Source of the DNA: Bradyrhizobium diversitatis
Lineage (GTDB): Bacteria; Pseudomonadota; Alphaproteobacteria; Rhizobiales; Xanthobacteraceae
DNA length: 64,000 nt
Reading direction: 5' to 3'
Assembly: GCF_016031635.1 (NCBI RefSeq)
Contig: NZ_JACEGD010000028.1
Location: forward strand, 1-64,000
Shown here: positions 1 through 8,302 of the stretch, one piece after another
Layout of the letters: the number at the start of each line of letters is the position of its first letter
Numbering within the stretch: the stretch's first letter is position 1
The notes under the pieces: model-generated
What the model saw: the letters and a program-made list of their open reading frames with translations, nothing else
Database searches by the model: none
What the model was told of the DNA's origin: nothing
Position numbers and translations under genes: made by a program

Positions 1-407
1 CGCCCAAGAAGCTGCTTGCGCGCAACCAGCAGCGCTCGAATTTCTTGAGCCCCTATCGACTTCGCGTGCACCGGGCTGAACCATCCCATCCGGATCAACT
101 GGGCAATCCCGCGTGCATCCTTGCGATCAGTCTTCACTGTCATCGCTGACAATGCTGCTTTCACATGCCGTGTTTCCAGCAGAACCGTCTCGAAGCCCGC
201 TTCTTTCAGCCCCGCATGCAGCCATTGCGACAGCGGCCCAGCCTCCAGCCCGATCCGCTTCACTGCAAAGCCAAGCGTTTCAAGGAACTCAACTAAGGCG
301 TCGGGTTCGCTCGCGACCTTCGCTTCCTTCAGGATCTTACCCTGGGCATCCACGACGCATACGCTCGACAGTTCCAATGACACGTCAATTCCGGCATAGT
401 TCTCCAC
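1..407 (-). CDS. IS110 family transposase, N-terminal part
   Basis: About 135 residues are visible before the window edge. They form the RuvC-like DEDD domain of IS110 transposases: Asp8 in GIDVS, Glu55 in GLEAG, and Asp94/Asp97 in TDRKDA. The family catalyses insertion and excision, in studied members guided by a bridge RNA encoded in the element's non-coding end. The GTG start at 407 is chosen because GGAGG lies a few bases upstream and the protein begins at the usual place, just before the first catalytic Asp. The C-terminal serine-containing domain lies outside the window, so whether the gene is intact cannot be judged. Confidence 0.88.
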   Translation of the reverse strand, partial: MENYAGIDVSLELSSVCVVDAQGKILKEAKVASEPDALVEFLETLGFAVKRIGLEAGPLSQWLHAGLKEAGFETVLLETRHVKAALSAMTVKTDRKDARGIAQLIRMGWFSPVHAKSIGAQEIRALLVARKQLLG

Positions 408-540
408 GGCTGTCCTCCGTCTCCAGATGCTTGGGGCCGACTTAAGTCGTGACCCCGTTTCATCATCTATCGGGGGACAGCCACCATCATCACCCCTTGC
501 TCGGAGCCGGGCCCATTACGGCATCTAGACGAAGCGAATA
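1..540 (-). mobile_element. IS110-family insertion sequence, 5' end (cut by window edge)
   Basis: The element is recognised from its transposase, which reads leftwards off the window. The non-coding stretch between the transposase start (407) and the next gene's stop (564) should hold the element end. No terminal inverted repeat is visible, as expected for IS110, so the boundary inside 408-563 is unresolved. A 12-base perfect palindrome (cgacttaagtcg, near 432-443) flanked by ggggc and tgacccc lies in this stretch and could form a hairpin. Confidence 0.5.
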
Positions 541-563
541 TCTTCCAAGGGCAGAAGGGGCAA
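408..563. other. Non-coding region upstream of IS110 transposase
   Basis: This 156-base stretch lies between the transposase start and the stop of the WD40/cytochrome gene. It holds the transposase ribosome-binding site, a hairpin centred on the cgacttaagtcg palindrome, and presumably the IS/host junction. In IS110-group elements the non-coding left end upstream of the transposase can encode the bridge RNA, so this is where one would be expected. I could not identify the guide loops by eye. Confidence 0.35.
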
Positions 564-1853
564 CTATCGCGATGTTGCGCGGCCCAAGAAGTCGGTCAAC
601 GCGCGTCGGTCCTCGGCCGAGCCGATGCGCTGCTCCGGCATCTTGGTTCCGGGGGTGTAGGCATTCGGCCCGATTTCGAACAGTCTTGCGACCGTTTCCG
701 GCGTCCAGACGATGTCCATCGTCTTCAACGCATCGGAGAAGCGATATCCCGGTAGCGAAGCGATCCTGCGGCCGTAGAGTCCCGCAAGTGTCGGACCCGC
801 ACGCTGCACCTCCTTGTCCGACAGCGTGTGACAGGCAACACACGCCCGAAAGACATCGGCGCCATGATCGCCGGCATAGGCGGCGAGCGGATCGGCGGGT
901 GTGCCGATCAGACCTAAGCCGATGGGATCGCCGGTGCGCGCATTCCAGCGCCTGATCCTGCCGTCCGCACCACCCGTCATCAATGTCTCGCGATCCGAAA
1001 GGAAGACGACCGACCACACCGGCGGCCCCGGCCCGACCAGCGTGCGCAGCAGGTTGCGCGACTTGCGATCGATGATCGCCACTGTGCCGCCGATGCCGGC
1101 CGCAGCGATCAACGCGCCGTCCCCCGACATCGTCAAGGCCACCACCGGTGTCGGGCTGGCCGCGACCTCACCGCTGACCTTGCCGTCCTTGGTCAGCATG
1201 CGCAGCCTGCCATCGACCGCGCCTGTGACGATTTCACCATCCGGCGCCACCGCCACGGCGTTCAGCGGCGCCGGCAAAGTCACGATTTCAGGCTGGCCAT
1301 CCGGCAAACGCCAGATGCGCAGCGCAAGATCGTAGCCAACGCTGACAAGCCCGCCGTCCGGCGCGAAAGCGACGCCGTTGACGTTCTGCGTATGCCCTTC
1401 GAGCACGCGCGACGTGCCGTCCGACAGCGACCAGAGCCGCACCGTCCGGTCCCATGACGCCGATGCGAGCAGCGCCCCGTCGGGCGACACAGCAAGCGCC
1501 GCGATCGGAGCGATATGTCCCTCCAGCACCCGGTCCGGCTCCACCCGGCCCGCCGTCCATACCGCAATGCGTGCGTCGGCGCCGGCCGTGATCAGGCGGC
1601 GGTCCTTCAGAAAGGCAACGGCATTGACGCCACCGGCATGATACCGCAGCACTTGCTCTGCAGTATCCGTCTTGAGCGACCAGCGAATGACTGCCGTGTC
1701 GAAGCTGCCGGAGAGAAGGTCCTCCCCATCCGGGGAAACGGCAAGAGCCCGAATTGGGCCACCGTGTCCGACCATGTCGGCGTGCACGGATGATCCGGCA
1801 AAGATGGCCCACAACGCTACGGCCACCTTCGCGCACAAAGGTGATCTGTTCAT
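564..1853 (-). CDS. Secreted WD40-repeat protein with C-terminal cytochrome c domain
   Basis: The 429-residue product starts at 1853, where a Sec signal peptide begins (MNRSPLCAKVAVALWAIFAG, ending near VHA). Upstream in-frame codons would place about 68 non-signal residues in front of it and were rejected. The body is a series of WD40 blades with recurring HxGxVxAVAxSPDG and LxSxSxDxxVRLW patterns, so a seven-bladed propeller is likely. The last 92 residues are a class I cytochrome c: heme-binding CVACH at 338-342 and a probable axial Met405 in GTKMPEQ. It is probably periplasmic and may pass electrons or sense redox state; the partner is unknown. Confidence 0.85.
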   Translation of the reverse strand: MNRSPLCAKVAVALWAIFAGSSVHADMVGHGGPIRALAVSPDGEDLLSGSFDTAVIRWSLKTDTAEQVLRYHAGGVNAVAFLKDRRLITAGADARIAVWTAGRVEPDRVLEGHIAPIAALAVSPDGALLASASWDRTVRLWSLSDGTSRVLEGHTQNVNGVAFAPDGGLVSVGYDLALRIWRLPDGQPEIVTLPAPLNAVAVAPDGEIVTGAVDGRLRMLTKDGKVSGEVAASPTPVVALTMSGDGALIAAAGIGGTVAIIDRKSRNLLRTLVGPGPPVWSVVFLSDRETLMTGGADGRIRRWNARTGDPIGLGLIGTPADPLAAYAGDHGADVFRACVACHTLSDKEVQRAGPTLAGLYGRRIASLPGYRFSDALKTMDIVWTPETVARLFEIGPNAYTPGTKMPEQRIGSAEDRRALTDFLGRATSR

Positions 1854-1930
1854 TTCCGGCCGGCCCTGCTTGACGTTCGCATTCTCAAGACTGCCAGAAC
1901 AGGCGGCCGAAATGAACATCCCGGACCGGT

Positions 1931-2191
1931 CTACTTGGCCGGTTCCGTGGTGGTCTTGGAGGATCCCGCCGGCGCGGCCTGCATTCCAGGCGGACTCTGG
2001 CCTTGGGGACTTTCCGCCGGCGCACCACCCGAACCTGTATTGATTGGGCCCGTCCAACCTTGCGGCTGTGCCTGGCCCTTGTCTTCGGGTGGAGTTTGCC
2101 TCGCCGGTGAGTTGGTTTGCGCAGGCTGGGCCATGGCGCTTTCAACAAGGCAAAGTGCTGCGAAGCACAAAATCGCTCTCGATAATGTCAC
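1931..2191 (-). CDS. Small secreted Pro/Gln-rich protein of unknown function
   Basis: The 86-residue product starts at a GTG (2191) preceded by GGAGG at good spacing. It begins with a clear signal peptide (TLSRAILCFAALCLVESAMA followed by QPAQ). The mature part of about 60 residues is rich in Pro, Gln, Gly and Ser, with no Cys and no recognisable domain, and is likely disordered. It lies 77 bases upstream of the WD40/cytochrome gene on the same strand, so the two may be co-transcribed. No function can be assigned. Confidence 0.6.
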   Translation of the reverse strand: MTLSRAILCFAALCLVESAMAQPAQTNSPARQTPPEDKGQAQPQGWTGPINTGSGGAPAESPQGQSPPGMQAAPAGSSKTTTEPAK

Positions 2192-2348
2192 GCAGGGTCC
2201 TCCGATACGCTCACCAGGCTTGCAAGAAACTTGCAAGGCCTGCTTCCGTTCCGAACCGTGCACCGCAACAGCCCACCTCGTACGTCCGCCGCTTGAATGC
2301 CGACAGGCCGAACACTAGACTCTGCCTGCTCACGTCAAGGAAGACCGC

Positions 2349-2585
2349 ATGCAGGGGCGAACGGGGCCAATTCTGCGGATGATTGCGCGGCTACGCGTTC
2401 TTGGCGGCATTGATGGCCTGCAAGATCCCGCCGCGCGAGAAGCCTCCCGTTTCCTCCTCCTCGTTGCCGTCGTGCTCGCGCTGCTGCTCGCAATCCTGGA
2501 AGTCGATTCGAACAGCGCCGGGCTTCAGTCCCTTGGCTTGATGGGCAATGCGTTTTCCGCCGATCCCGTGTTCAAGAGCCCATAG
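2349..2585 (+). CDS. Putative small single-pass membrane protein
   Basis: The 78-residue open frame has an AAGGAAG-like ribosome-binding site just upstream of its ATG. One strong hydrophobic segment lies at about residues 35-51 (FLLLVAVVLALLLAIL), flanked by an Arg-rich N-terminal side and an acidic residue just after the segment. That layout fits an N-in single-pass membrane protein. No homologous family is recognised. It may belong with the 40-residue membrane peptide encoded just downstream. Confidence 0.4.
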   Translation: MQGRTGPILRMIARLRVLGGIDGLQDPAAREASRFLLLVAVVLALLLAILEVDSNSAGLQSLGLMGNAFSADPVFKSP

Positions 2586-2704
2586 GATCGCGGATGCCTT
2601 GCCACGGATGCCTTGCCACAGATGCCTTGGCGCGATCGACGCGCTTGCTCGCGATATGTCGCGTCGTATAGATGGCTTGATGTTCCAAATCGGGGAGGCT
2701 GAGG

Positions 2705-2827
2705 ATGAAGGCTTTTTTACTTGGCTGCGTCGCGGCTCTGGTCATCGCGATTGCGGGAATGGAGATCCTGAATCGAGTCCAGGAGCCCGTCGCTCAGGCG
2801 TTTGCTACGTCCGCGGTACGACTCTGA
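2705..2827 (+). CDS. 40-residue membrane or secreted micropeptide
   Basis: A short frame runs from the ATG at 2705 to the TGA at 2827. GGGGAGG is correctly spaced upstream. The protein starts MKAFLLGCVAALVIAIAGME, a hydrophobic helix with a basic start, and ends with an amphipathic tail (QEPVAQAFATSAVRL). I recall very similar 40-residue proteins in Bradyrhizobium genomes, but this is memory and not a search result. Its stop lies 7 bases from the convergent stop of the solute-receptor gene, which also argues that it is a real gene end. Confidence 0.6.
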   Translation: MKAFLLGCVAALVIAIAGMEILNRVQEPVAQAFATSAVRL

Positions 2828-2834
2828 GATGCGC

Positions 2835-3830
2835 TCAGTCGCGCTTGAGCCCGATCGACTTGACGATCGGAGCCAGGCGGACGAGTTCGTCCTCGACGAG
2901 GCGCTGGAATTTGTCGGGGCCTGAATCGATGTCCGGCTCCAGACCTTGCGAACGATAGCTTTCCTGCAACTGAGGATCAGCCATCGCCGTGCGGGTCGCC
3001 GCAGCGATCCGCCCCACGATCACATCCGGGGTTGCTCTTGGGGCAAACAGGCCAAACCAGCCGGCATATCTGAGGCCGGGCATGCCGGATTCGATGACCG
3101 TCGGTACTTCCGGCGCGCCGCTCAGCCGCCGGTCGCTCGTCACGGCGATCAGCCGCAGCTTGCCTGCAAAGTGCAATTGCAGGTTCTGGCTCGAGACCAC
3201 CGCAATGACCGAGTTGATCTGGCCACTGACGAGGTCGTTGGTAGCGGCCGCCATGCCCCGGTAAGGGACGTGGATCAAATCTGCCGCCAGACCCGATTGC
3301 TGCCTGAACATCTCTCCGACGAGATGATTGCCAGTGCCGACCCCCGGAGTGCCATAGGAAAGCCCGCCCGGATTCGCCTTGGCGAACGCTGCCAGCTCCC
3401 GCAGGTCCTTCACCGGCAGGGACGGATGAACCGCGAATGCGAGCGTGCTGGTAATCAGCCGATAGATGGCACGGAAATCGCGAATCGTGTCGTAGGCAGG
3501 CTGCGCCGAGGACAACGGAATCGTCACCTTCGTGCTGCCATTGCCGAGCAGAAGCGAGTAGCCGTCGGGAGCACTCTGCGCCACCGCGGCGGAGCCGATC
3601 GCACCGCCGGCGCCCCCGATATTCTCGACATGGACCGGGCCGAGCAGCGGCGCGACCTTGTCGGCCCAGGGACGGCCGATCAGATCACCTGCGGCGCCAG
3701 CCGTATAGGGAATGACCAGCTTGATGGAGCGGGAGGGATAATCGTCGGCGGTCGCACCGCCGGGCCAGGCAGCCAGCGCCGTGAGACGCGCCGCCGCATC
3801 GAGCAGTTCTCGCCGTGAGAGAAGGGACAT
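2835..3830 (-). CDS. Tripartite tricarboxylate transporter (TTT) substrate-binding protein, Bug/TctC family
   Basis: The 331-residue product has the Bug-family pattern: an N-terminal export signal (SRRELLDAAARLTALAAWPGG), then YPSRSIKLVIPYTAGAAGD, the typical first strand and carboxylate-binding loop, and the later YGTPGVGTGNHLVGEMF segment. Such proteins bind carboxylated solutes in the periplasm and hand them to a TctA/TctB permease. No TctA/B genes are in the window, so it is an orphan receptor, as is common for this family in Bradyrhizobium. The start at 3830 is chosen because the signal begins there. It lies 172 bases downstream of the SDR gene and may be separately transcribed. Confidence 0.85.
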   Translation of the reverse strand: MSLLSRRELLDAAARLTALAAWPGGATADDYPSRSIKLVIPYTAGAAGDLIGRPWADKVAPLLGPVHVENIGGAGGAIGSAAVAQSAPDGYSLLLGNGSTKVTIPLSSAQPAYDTIRDFRAIYRLITSTLAFAVHPSLPVKDLRELAAFAKANPGGLSYGTPGVGTGNHLVGEMFRQQSGLAADLIHVPYRGMAAATNDLVSGQINSVIAVVSSQNLQLHFAGKLRLIAVTSDRRLSGAPEVPTVIESGMPGLRYAGWFGLFAPRATPDVIVGRIAAATRTAMADPQLQESYRSQGLEPDIDSGPDKFQRLVEDELVRLAPIVKSIGLKRD

Positions 3831-4002
3831 CGTCTGCGTATTCGGGACCGGGCTCGCTATCTTGCACGAATGAGAGGTCCCGAAAATCCACGCGGAGAGA
3901 TCGCTGCCCTGCACAATGCGGGCAGCAGTGGCCGCGCCGGCCCTGCGATCACACGGTCAATCATGACACAGGTGACAGGTTCGCGTTTCAGCGTTCACGC
4001 CT

Positions 4003-4764
4003 TCAGAATTGCACACCGCGCGTCAAGGCACCGTCGACGACGAGGTTCGTTCCTGTGATGAAGCTGGCGGCGCCACTTGCGAGAAATACGACTGCGTTCG
4101 CCATCTCCTGCGGCGTCCCCATCCGGCCGGTGGGATTGAGCGCAAGCGCCGCCTTGTAGAGCTCGGGGTTGTTGTCCTTGATGGTGTTCCAGACACCGCC
4201 TTCGAAATAGGTGTTGCCCGGCGAAACCGTGTTGGCGCGGATGCCCTTGTGTGCGAGCTGATTGGCGAGACCCTGCGTGTAGTGGATGATGGCGGCTTTG
4301 AACGTGCCGTAGGGGCCGGCCGCGAAATCGACCTCGCGCCCGGAGACGCTGGAGATGGCGACGATCGCACCGGCACGGCTCTTCTCCAGATAGGGCATGG
4401 CCGCATTCACCAGCCGGACCGTGCCCATCATGTCGGTCGAGAATTCCTTGGCCCAGCTTTCATCGTCCTGCCCAATGGCGAGCGCGCTCACATTGGCCAC
4501 AACGACGTCAATTCCGTCCAGCTTGGTCGCCATGTCGACCACCCAGGCCTTGAGCGCCGCACCATCTGATACGTCGACCGCAGCGCCGAAGGCCGCGACG
4601 CCTTTGCTCTTGAGCGCTGCAACGGTGCTGTCGACGTCCGCCTGATTGCGCGCACAGATGCCGAGATTTGCGCCCTCGGCGGCAAAGGTCTCCGCGATCG
4701 CACGGCCTATCCCCTTGGTGCTGCCGGTGACGAGAACCCTGGCGCCCGCAAGTCCTAGATCCAT
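4003..4764 (-). CDS. SDR family NAD(P)-dependent oxidoreductase
   Basis: This is a 253-residue classical short-chain dehydrogenase. The cofactor motif is TGSTKGIG (13-20), catalytic Ser is in AISSVSG (about 138-140), and the YxxxK pair is Tyr152/Lys156 in PYGTFKAA. The NNAG-type motif reads VANVSA, a deviation from the classical form. The C-terminus ends with ITGTNLVVDGALTRG, usual for the FabG-like group. It follows the tandem nitrilase gene by 33 bases and is probably the last gene of the amide operon. The substrate is unknown. Confidence 0.9.
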   Translation of the reverse strand: MDLGLAGARVLVTGSTKGIGRAIAETFAAEGANLGICARNQADVDSTVAALKSKGVAAFGAAVDVSDGAALKAWVVDMATKLDGIDVVVANVSALAIGQDDESWAKEFSTDMMGTVRLVNAAMPYLEKSRAGAIVAISSVSGREVDFAAGPYGTFKAAIIHYTQGLANQLAHKGIRANTVSPGNTYFEGGVWNTIKDNNPELYKAALALNPTGRMGTPQEMANAVVFLASGAASFITGTNLVVDGALTRGVQF

Positions 4765-4797
4765 GATCGGCTCCTTCTTCCCAGTAGATTCACGCGT

Positions 4798-6537
4798 TCA
4801 ATGGTTGTTTGCCGTTGCCTTGACCAACCCGCGATAGCTGTGTGGCATCCGCATCGAAACGAGGTCCTTTCGTCGCACGACGTTGGTCGGATACACGCTG
4901 TCGAGATTGGTGGTGTCAACGAGAGCAGTAGCAAGGTTCGTGCCGTCAGCTGCAATCGCTTCGCGGCGCGGGAATTCGAACGTATCGGGGCCGAACACAC
5001 CGCTCAGGCCGGGATAGCCGTGTTCGGGATCGAAGACATTGGCAAACGCCAGGAATACGTTGTTCTCGCCGGCGCGGACCCGGAAGTGGTGCCAATGATG
5101 CGGATCGGCGCCGGTCGGGATTGGGGCCGGCTGCACAACGGATGTCCCCGGATGCGGCGAACCGAAGGGACCCTTGACCGCCGCGCAGCACGCGATGATG
5201 TCGCAGCCGCGAAGTGCGAGCACCCTCCCCGCTTCCGGAAACGCCGCATCGTGGCCGATCAGGAGGCCTACTCGCCCGATCGGCGTGTCGACCACGGCCC
5301 AGTCGTCGCCCGCCGCAGCCCAGCTCCGCTCCTCTTCCGTCAAATGCGTCTTGCGATAGAGCGTGATCTCTCCATCCGGCGCGATCAGGCAGGCGCTGTT
5401 ATAGACGGCCTCGCCCGCGCGCTCGGCCATCCCACAGACGATGTGGATCTGGAGCTGCGCAGCGAGCGCGTGCAGGCTCTCCGTGGCCGGGCCCGGTATC
5501 GGCTGCGCCGATCTCGCCGGATCTGCGAGGCCGGTGACCGCGAGCTCCGGGAATACGACGAGCGCCGCGCCGTCCGCCTTGGCCTGCCGCGCAAGGTTCG
5601 CGATCGCCTCGAGATTTCGCGCAACATCGGCACTGGGTGCGAATTGGGCCGCGGCAATGCGCGAGCGCAGGCCTTCCGGCCAGGGCTCGTGGCCATAAAG
5701 GCCGAAGAAATCGCGCGGATTCCAGCTGAAAGTGTCGGTGAGCAGCTCCGGATAGAGCTCGGGCCGGCGTTGACGGAAGACAGGCTCGCCCAGCACGCGG
5801 CGCGCACGCGCGATATCGAGATCGATCTCGGCCAGTGCGACCCCGTCGCCCTTGTCGAGGACCGTGATCACCTGGCCATCCGGCGCGATCACGCAGCTCC
5901 CGCCGCTGAACTGGACGGTGCGCTCGAGACCCCAGCGGTTGCTCTCGATCACGTAGCAGCCGTTCTCGAACGCGCGGCTGATCCAGTAAGGCGCCGGCGT
6001 TCGCTCCGCGAGCCAATTGGAAATATGGCAGATGACGTCCGCGCCCCCCAGCGCCATCAGCCGCGCGGTCTCCACAAAGTGGATGTCCATGCATATGAGG
6101 AGCGCGATCCGTCCGATCGGCGTGTCGAAGACCTGATTGTGCAGGTCGCCAGCCGCCGCCCATTTCGGTTCGGAGATATAGGGATGCGTCTTGCGATGGC
6201 GACCGACGATGCCATCGGGCCCGACGAGCACGGCCGAGTTGAAATAGATGTCGTCCTCGTCGACTTCAGGCATGCCGACCACGATGTAGCAGTCATGCTT
6301 GCGTGCCAGCGCCGCAAACCGGTCGGTGGTCGGCCCCGGAATCCTCTCGACAAAGGGCCGAACCTCGGCACGGTCGAACCAGCAATAGCCCGTGGTTCCC
6401 ATTTCCGGCGTGACGATGAGCTTCGCGCCGGCCACCGCCGCCTGCTCACAGAGCTCGAGCAGTCGCGCGATGTTGCGCTCCTTCTCGAACATGATCGGCT
6501 CGAACTGGACGGTGGCGACCTTGTGCACGGTGGACAT
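4798..6537 (-). CDS. Tandem nitrilase-fold (CN-hydrolase) protein; second domain lacks catalytic Cys
   Basis: The 579-residue protein holds two carbon-nitrogen hydrolase domains in one chain. Domain 1 (about 5-265) has the full triad: Glu45 (TPEMGTTGY), Lys116 (HRKTHPY) and Cys149 (LLICMD). Domain 2 (about 293-560) keeps Glu331 (FPELAVTG) and Lys396 (YRKTHL), but the nucleophile position reads LLIGHD, with Gly428 in place of Cys. The first half should therefore act on an amide or nitrile, while the second is probably structural or regulatory. It starts 13 bases after the formamidase stop, so it belongs to the amide operon. Most nitrilases have one domain of 260-330 residues; the fusion may replace a homodimer interface. 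Confidence 0.85.
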   Translation of the reverse strand: MSTVHKVATVQFEPIMFEKERNIARLLELCEQAAVAGAKLIVTPEMGTTGYCWFDRAEVRPFVERIPGPTTDRFAALARKHDCYIVVGMPEVDEDDIYFNSAVLVGPDGIVGRHRKTHPYISEPKWAAAGDLHNQVFDTPIGRIALLICMDIHFVETARLMALGGADVICHISNWLAERTPAPYWISRAFENGCYVIESNRWGLERTVQFSGGSCVIAPDGQVITVLDKGDGVALAEIDLDIARARRVLGEPVFRQRRPELYPELLTDTFSWNPRDFFGLYGHEPWPEGLRSRIAAAQFAPSADVARNLEAIANLARQAKADGAALVVFPELAVTGLADPARSAQPIPGPATESLHALAAQLQIHIVCGMAERAGEAVYNSACLIAPDGEITLYRKTHLTEEERSWAAAGDDWAVVDTPIGRVGLLIGHDAAFPEAGRVLALRGCDIIACCAAVKGPFGSPHPGTSVVQPAPIPTGADPHHWHHFRVRAGENNVFLAFANVFDPEHGYPGLSGVFGPDTFEFPRREAIAADGTNLATALVDTTNLDSVYPTNVVRRKDLVSMRMPHSYRGLVKATANNH

Positions 6538-6550
6538 GAGCTGGCTGGCC

Positions 6551-7540
6551 TCAACCGAGATAGGACTTCTTGATGGAAGCGCCGAGCGTATATTTCGGAT
6601 CGACCATGTTGCCGAGACGCACCCGGCCGGCCTGGGTCAGCAGCATGTAGGCATCGATCTCGTCGAAACCGTAGTCCGCGGCCATCCAGCGGCAGAGCTC
6701 GCGATAGGCGATGCGGGCTGCATCTTCCATCGGACGGGCCGAGCCGATGGTCATGATGAAGTCCTTGGTCTCCAGCCGCGGCCAGGCGATGGTCCAGCCC
6801 TTGATCAGGTCGACCTGCACCGTGGTCACGGTCGGATGCTCGATGGCGACGCCGCAGAGCTCGCCGTCGCCCTGCGCCGCATGGCAGTCGCCGAGATAGA
6901 GCAGCGCGCCCTTTGTGTTGACGGGCAGGTAGATGATGGCGCCGACGCCGACGTCGGGCAGATCCATGTTGCCGCCATAGTAATCCGGGACCAGCGACGA
7001 GATCGCCTCGATCTCCGGCGAGGTGCCGATGGTGCCGATGAACGGCTCATAGGGCAGCGTGATCTTGTCGTTCCATTTGGTGCCGGTCTTGGCGTCGATC
7101 TCCAGCTTCTTGACGCGCTCGGGCAGCGCCGGATTGAGCAGCGCCGTGTTGCCCGTACTGACCAGCCCACCGAATTCCGGCATGATCACCGTGGTGCCAC
7201 GCGGCTGCGGCCCGCGCGGCACGATGCTCTCGATATAGACCGCGAGCGTATCGCCCTTCTCGGCGCCGTTGACGTGGATCGGCCCGTTCTGCGGATTGAG
7301 GAACGGGAAGTTGAGGATCTTCGACGGGCTGTCGGTCTCGTTCTTGATGGCGCCCTCGAACGCGTCATGCGTTTCGGCGGCCACCACCGCGCCCGGATCG
7401 ACCGTCAGCACCGGCTTCACATAGGGGCCGTAGACATAGTGGTACTTGCCCTGCTCGCTTTCCGTGATCGTGTAGCCGGTGCCGCGCTCGCCCTTGGCGA
7501 CGCCCTTGCGGGCCATGATGGAGTCTTTCTGCCAGGACAT
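6551..7540 (-). CDS. fmdA: Acetamidase/formamidase family protein
   Basis: The 329-residue product matches the FmdA/AmdA family, which hydrolyses formamide or acetamide to the acid plus ammonia in the cytoplasm. Visible family features include VDPGAVVAAETHDAF, the segment GPIHVNGAEKGDTLAV, and GDCHAAQGDGE, thought to contribute metal and active-site residues. Members are usually 310-410 residues, so this is complete. It lies directly after the ATPase genes of a urea/amide-type importer and before the tandem nitrilase. Formamidase proper and acetamidase cannot be told apart from sequence alone. Confidence 0.88.
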   Translation of the reverse strand: MSWQKDSIMARKGVAKGERGTGYTITESEQGKYHYVYGPYVKPVLTVDPGAVVAAETHDAFEGAIKNETDSPSKILNFPFLNPQNGPIHVNGAEKGDTLAVYIESIVPRGPQPRGTTVIMPEFGGLVSTGNTALLNPALPERVKKLEIDAKTGTKWNDKITLPYEPFIGTIGTSPEIEAISSLVPDYYGGNMDLPDVGVGAIIYLPVNTKGALLYLGDCHAAQGDGELCGVAIEHPTVTTVQVDLIKGWTIAWPRLETKDFIMTIGSARPMEDAARIAYRELCRWMAADYGFDEIDAYMLLTQAGRVRLGNMVDPKYTLGASIKKSYLG

Positions 7541-7573
7541 TTGCTTTTCTCCTTCTGTCGTTGGCGTAGGTCT

Positions 7574-8302
7574 TCAAACCGCGAGGTGACGGCGCATCTC
7601 GGCCGCATCGTCGAGCGCCGCGCGATCGAGGTTGGCGACGATGCGTCCCTTGTCCATGACGTAGCAGCGCTGCGCCATGGCGCGGATCATGTCGAGATTC
7701 TGCTCGACCAGGATGATAGTCACCCCGGTCCTGCGGTTGAGCTCGACCATGTTGCGCGCGATTTCCTGGACGATGTTGGGCTGGATGCCCTCCGAGGGCT
7801 CATCGAGCAGGATGAGGTTCGGGTCGGCGATCAGGACCCGTCCGATCGCGAGTTGCTGCTGCTGGCCGCCGGACATGGTGCCGGCGCGCTGATGCCAACG
7901 CTCTTCGAGGATCGGAAAGGCTTCGACGATCTTGCGCCGGCCCGCTTCCGGAATGCCGCCGCCCTTGATCGCTGCGCCGACCGCGACGTTCTCGCCGACG
8001 GTCAGCCGCGGAAACACGTCGCGCCCCTGAGGCACATAGCCCATGCCGAGGCGCGCCCGCTTGTGCGCGGGAAGAAGCTCCACCGCCTCGCCGCGATAGA
8101 CGATCGAGCCGCTCATCGCCGGCACGAGCCCGATAAGGCTCTTCATCAGCGTGGACTTGCCGACGCCGTTGCGACCGATGACGGCGACGATCTCCCCTTC
8201 CCGCACCTCGATCTCGAGGCCCTGGAGCACTGGCTTGCCGCCATAGCCGGCGCGCAAGCCCAGGGTCGACAGGATGACTTCCTTGCGCGGCTGATCAAGC
8301 AT
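7574..8302 (-). CDS. Branched-chain/urea-amide type ABC transporter ATPase (UrtE/LivF-like)
   Basis: This 242-residue ATPase has Walker A GRNGVGKST, signature MSGGQQQQLAIGR, Walker B LILLDEP, and the switch His in ILVEQN replaced by Gln, as is usual in LivF-like proteins. The sequence SEGIQPNIVQEI after Walker B is typical of the UrtE branch (urea and short amides) more than of amino-acid LivF. The start at 8302 is preferred because it overlaps the upstream ATPase stop by 8 bases, a common coupling in these operons. It pairs with the LivG-like ATPase encoded just before it. Confidence 0.88.
   Translation of the reverse strand: MLDQPRKEVILSTLGLRAGYGGKPVLQGLEIEVREGEIVAVIGRNGVGKSTLMKSLIGLVPAMSGSIVYRGEAVELLPAHKRARLGMGYVPQGRDVFPRLTVGENVAVGAAIKGGGIPEAGRRKIVEAFPILEERWHQRAGTMSGGQQQQLAIGRVLIADPNLILLDEPSEGIQPNIVQEIARNMVELNRRTGVTIILVEQNLDMIRAMAQRCYVMDKGRIVANLDRAALDDAAEMRRHLAV

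Noticed and set aside
1854..2057. N-terminal extension of the WD40/cytochrome protein
   Set aside because: The signal peptide begins at the ATG at 1853; the extension is unlike any export signal and overlaps the preceding small gene.
4003..4764. Possible loss of function of the SDR because the NNAG motif is VANVSA
   Set aside because: The Ser, Tyr and Lys catalytic residues and the cofactor motif are present, and this motif varies among active SDRs.
4801..6573. 590-residue plus-strand open frame opposite the tandem nitrilase gene
   Set aside because: It is the antisense shadow of a well-supported gene in GC-rich DNA; the protein is Arg/Asp/His-rich with no family features or ribosome-binding site.
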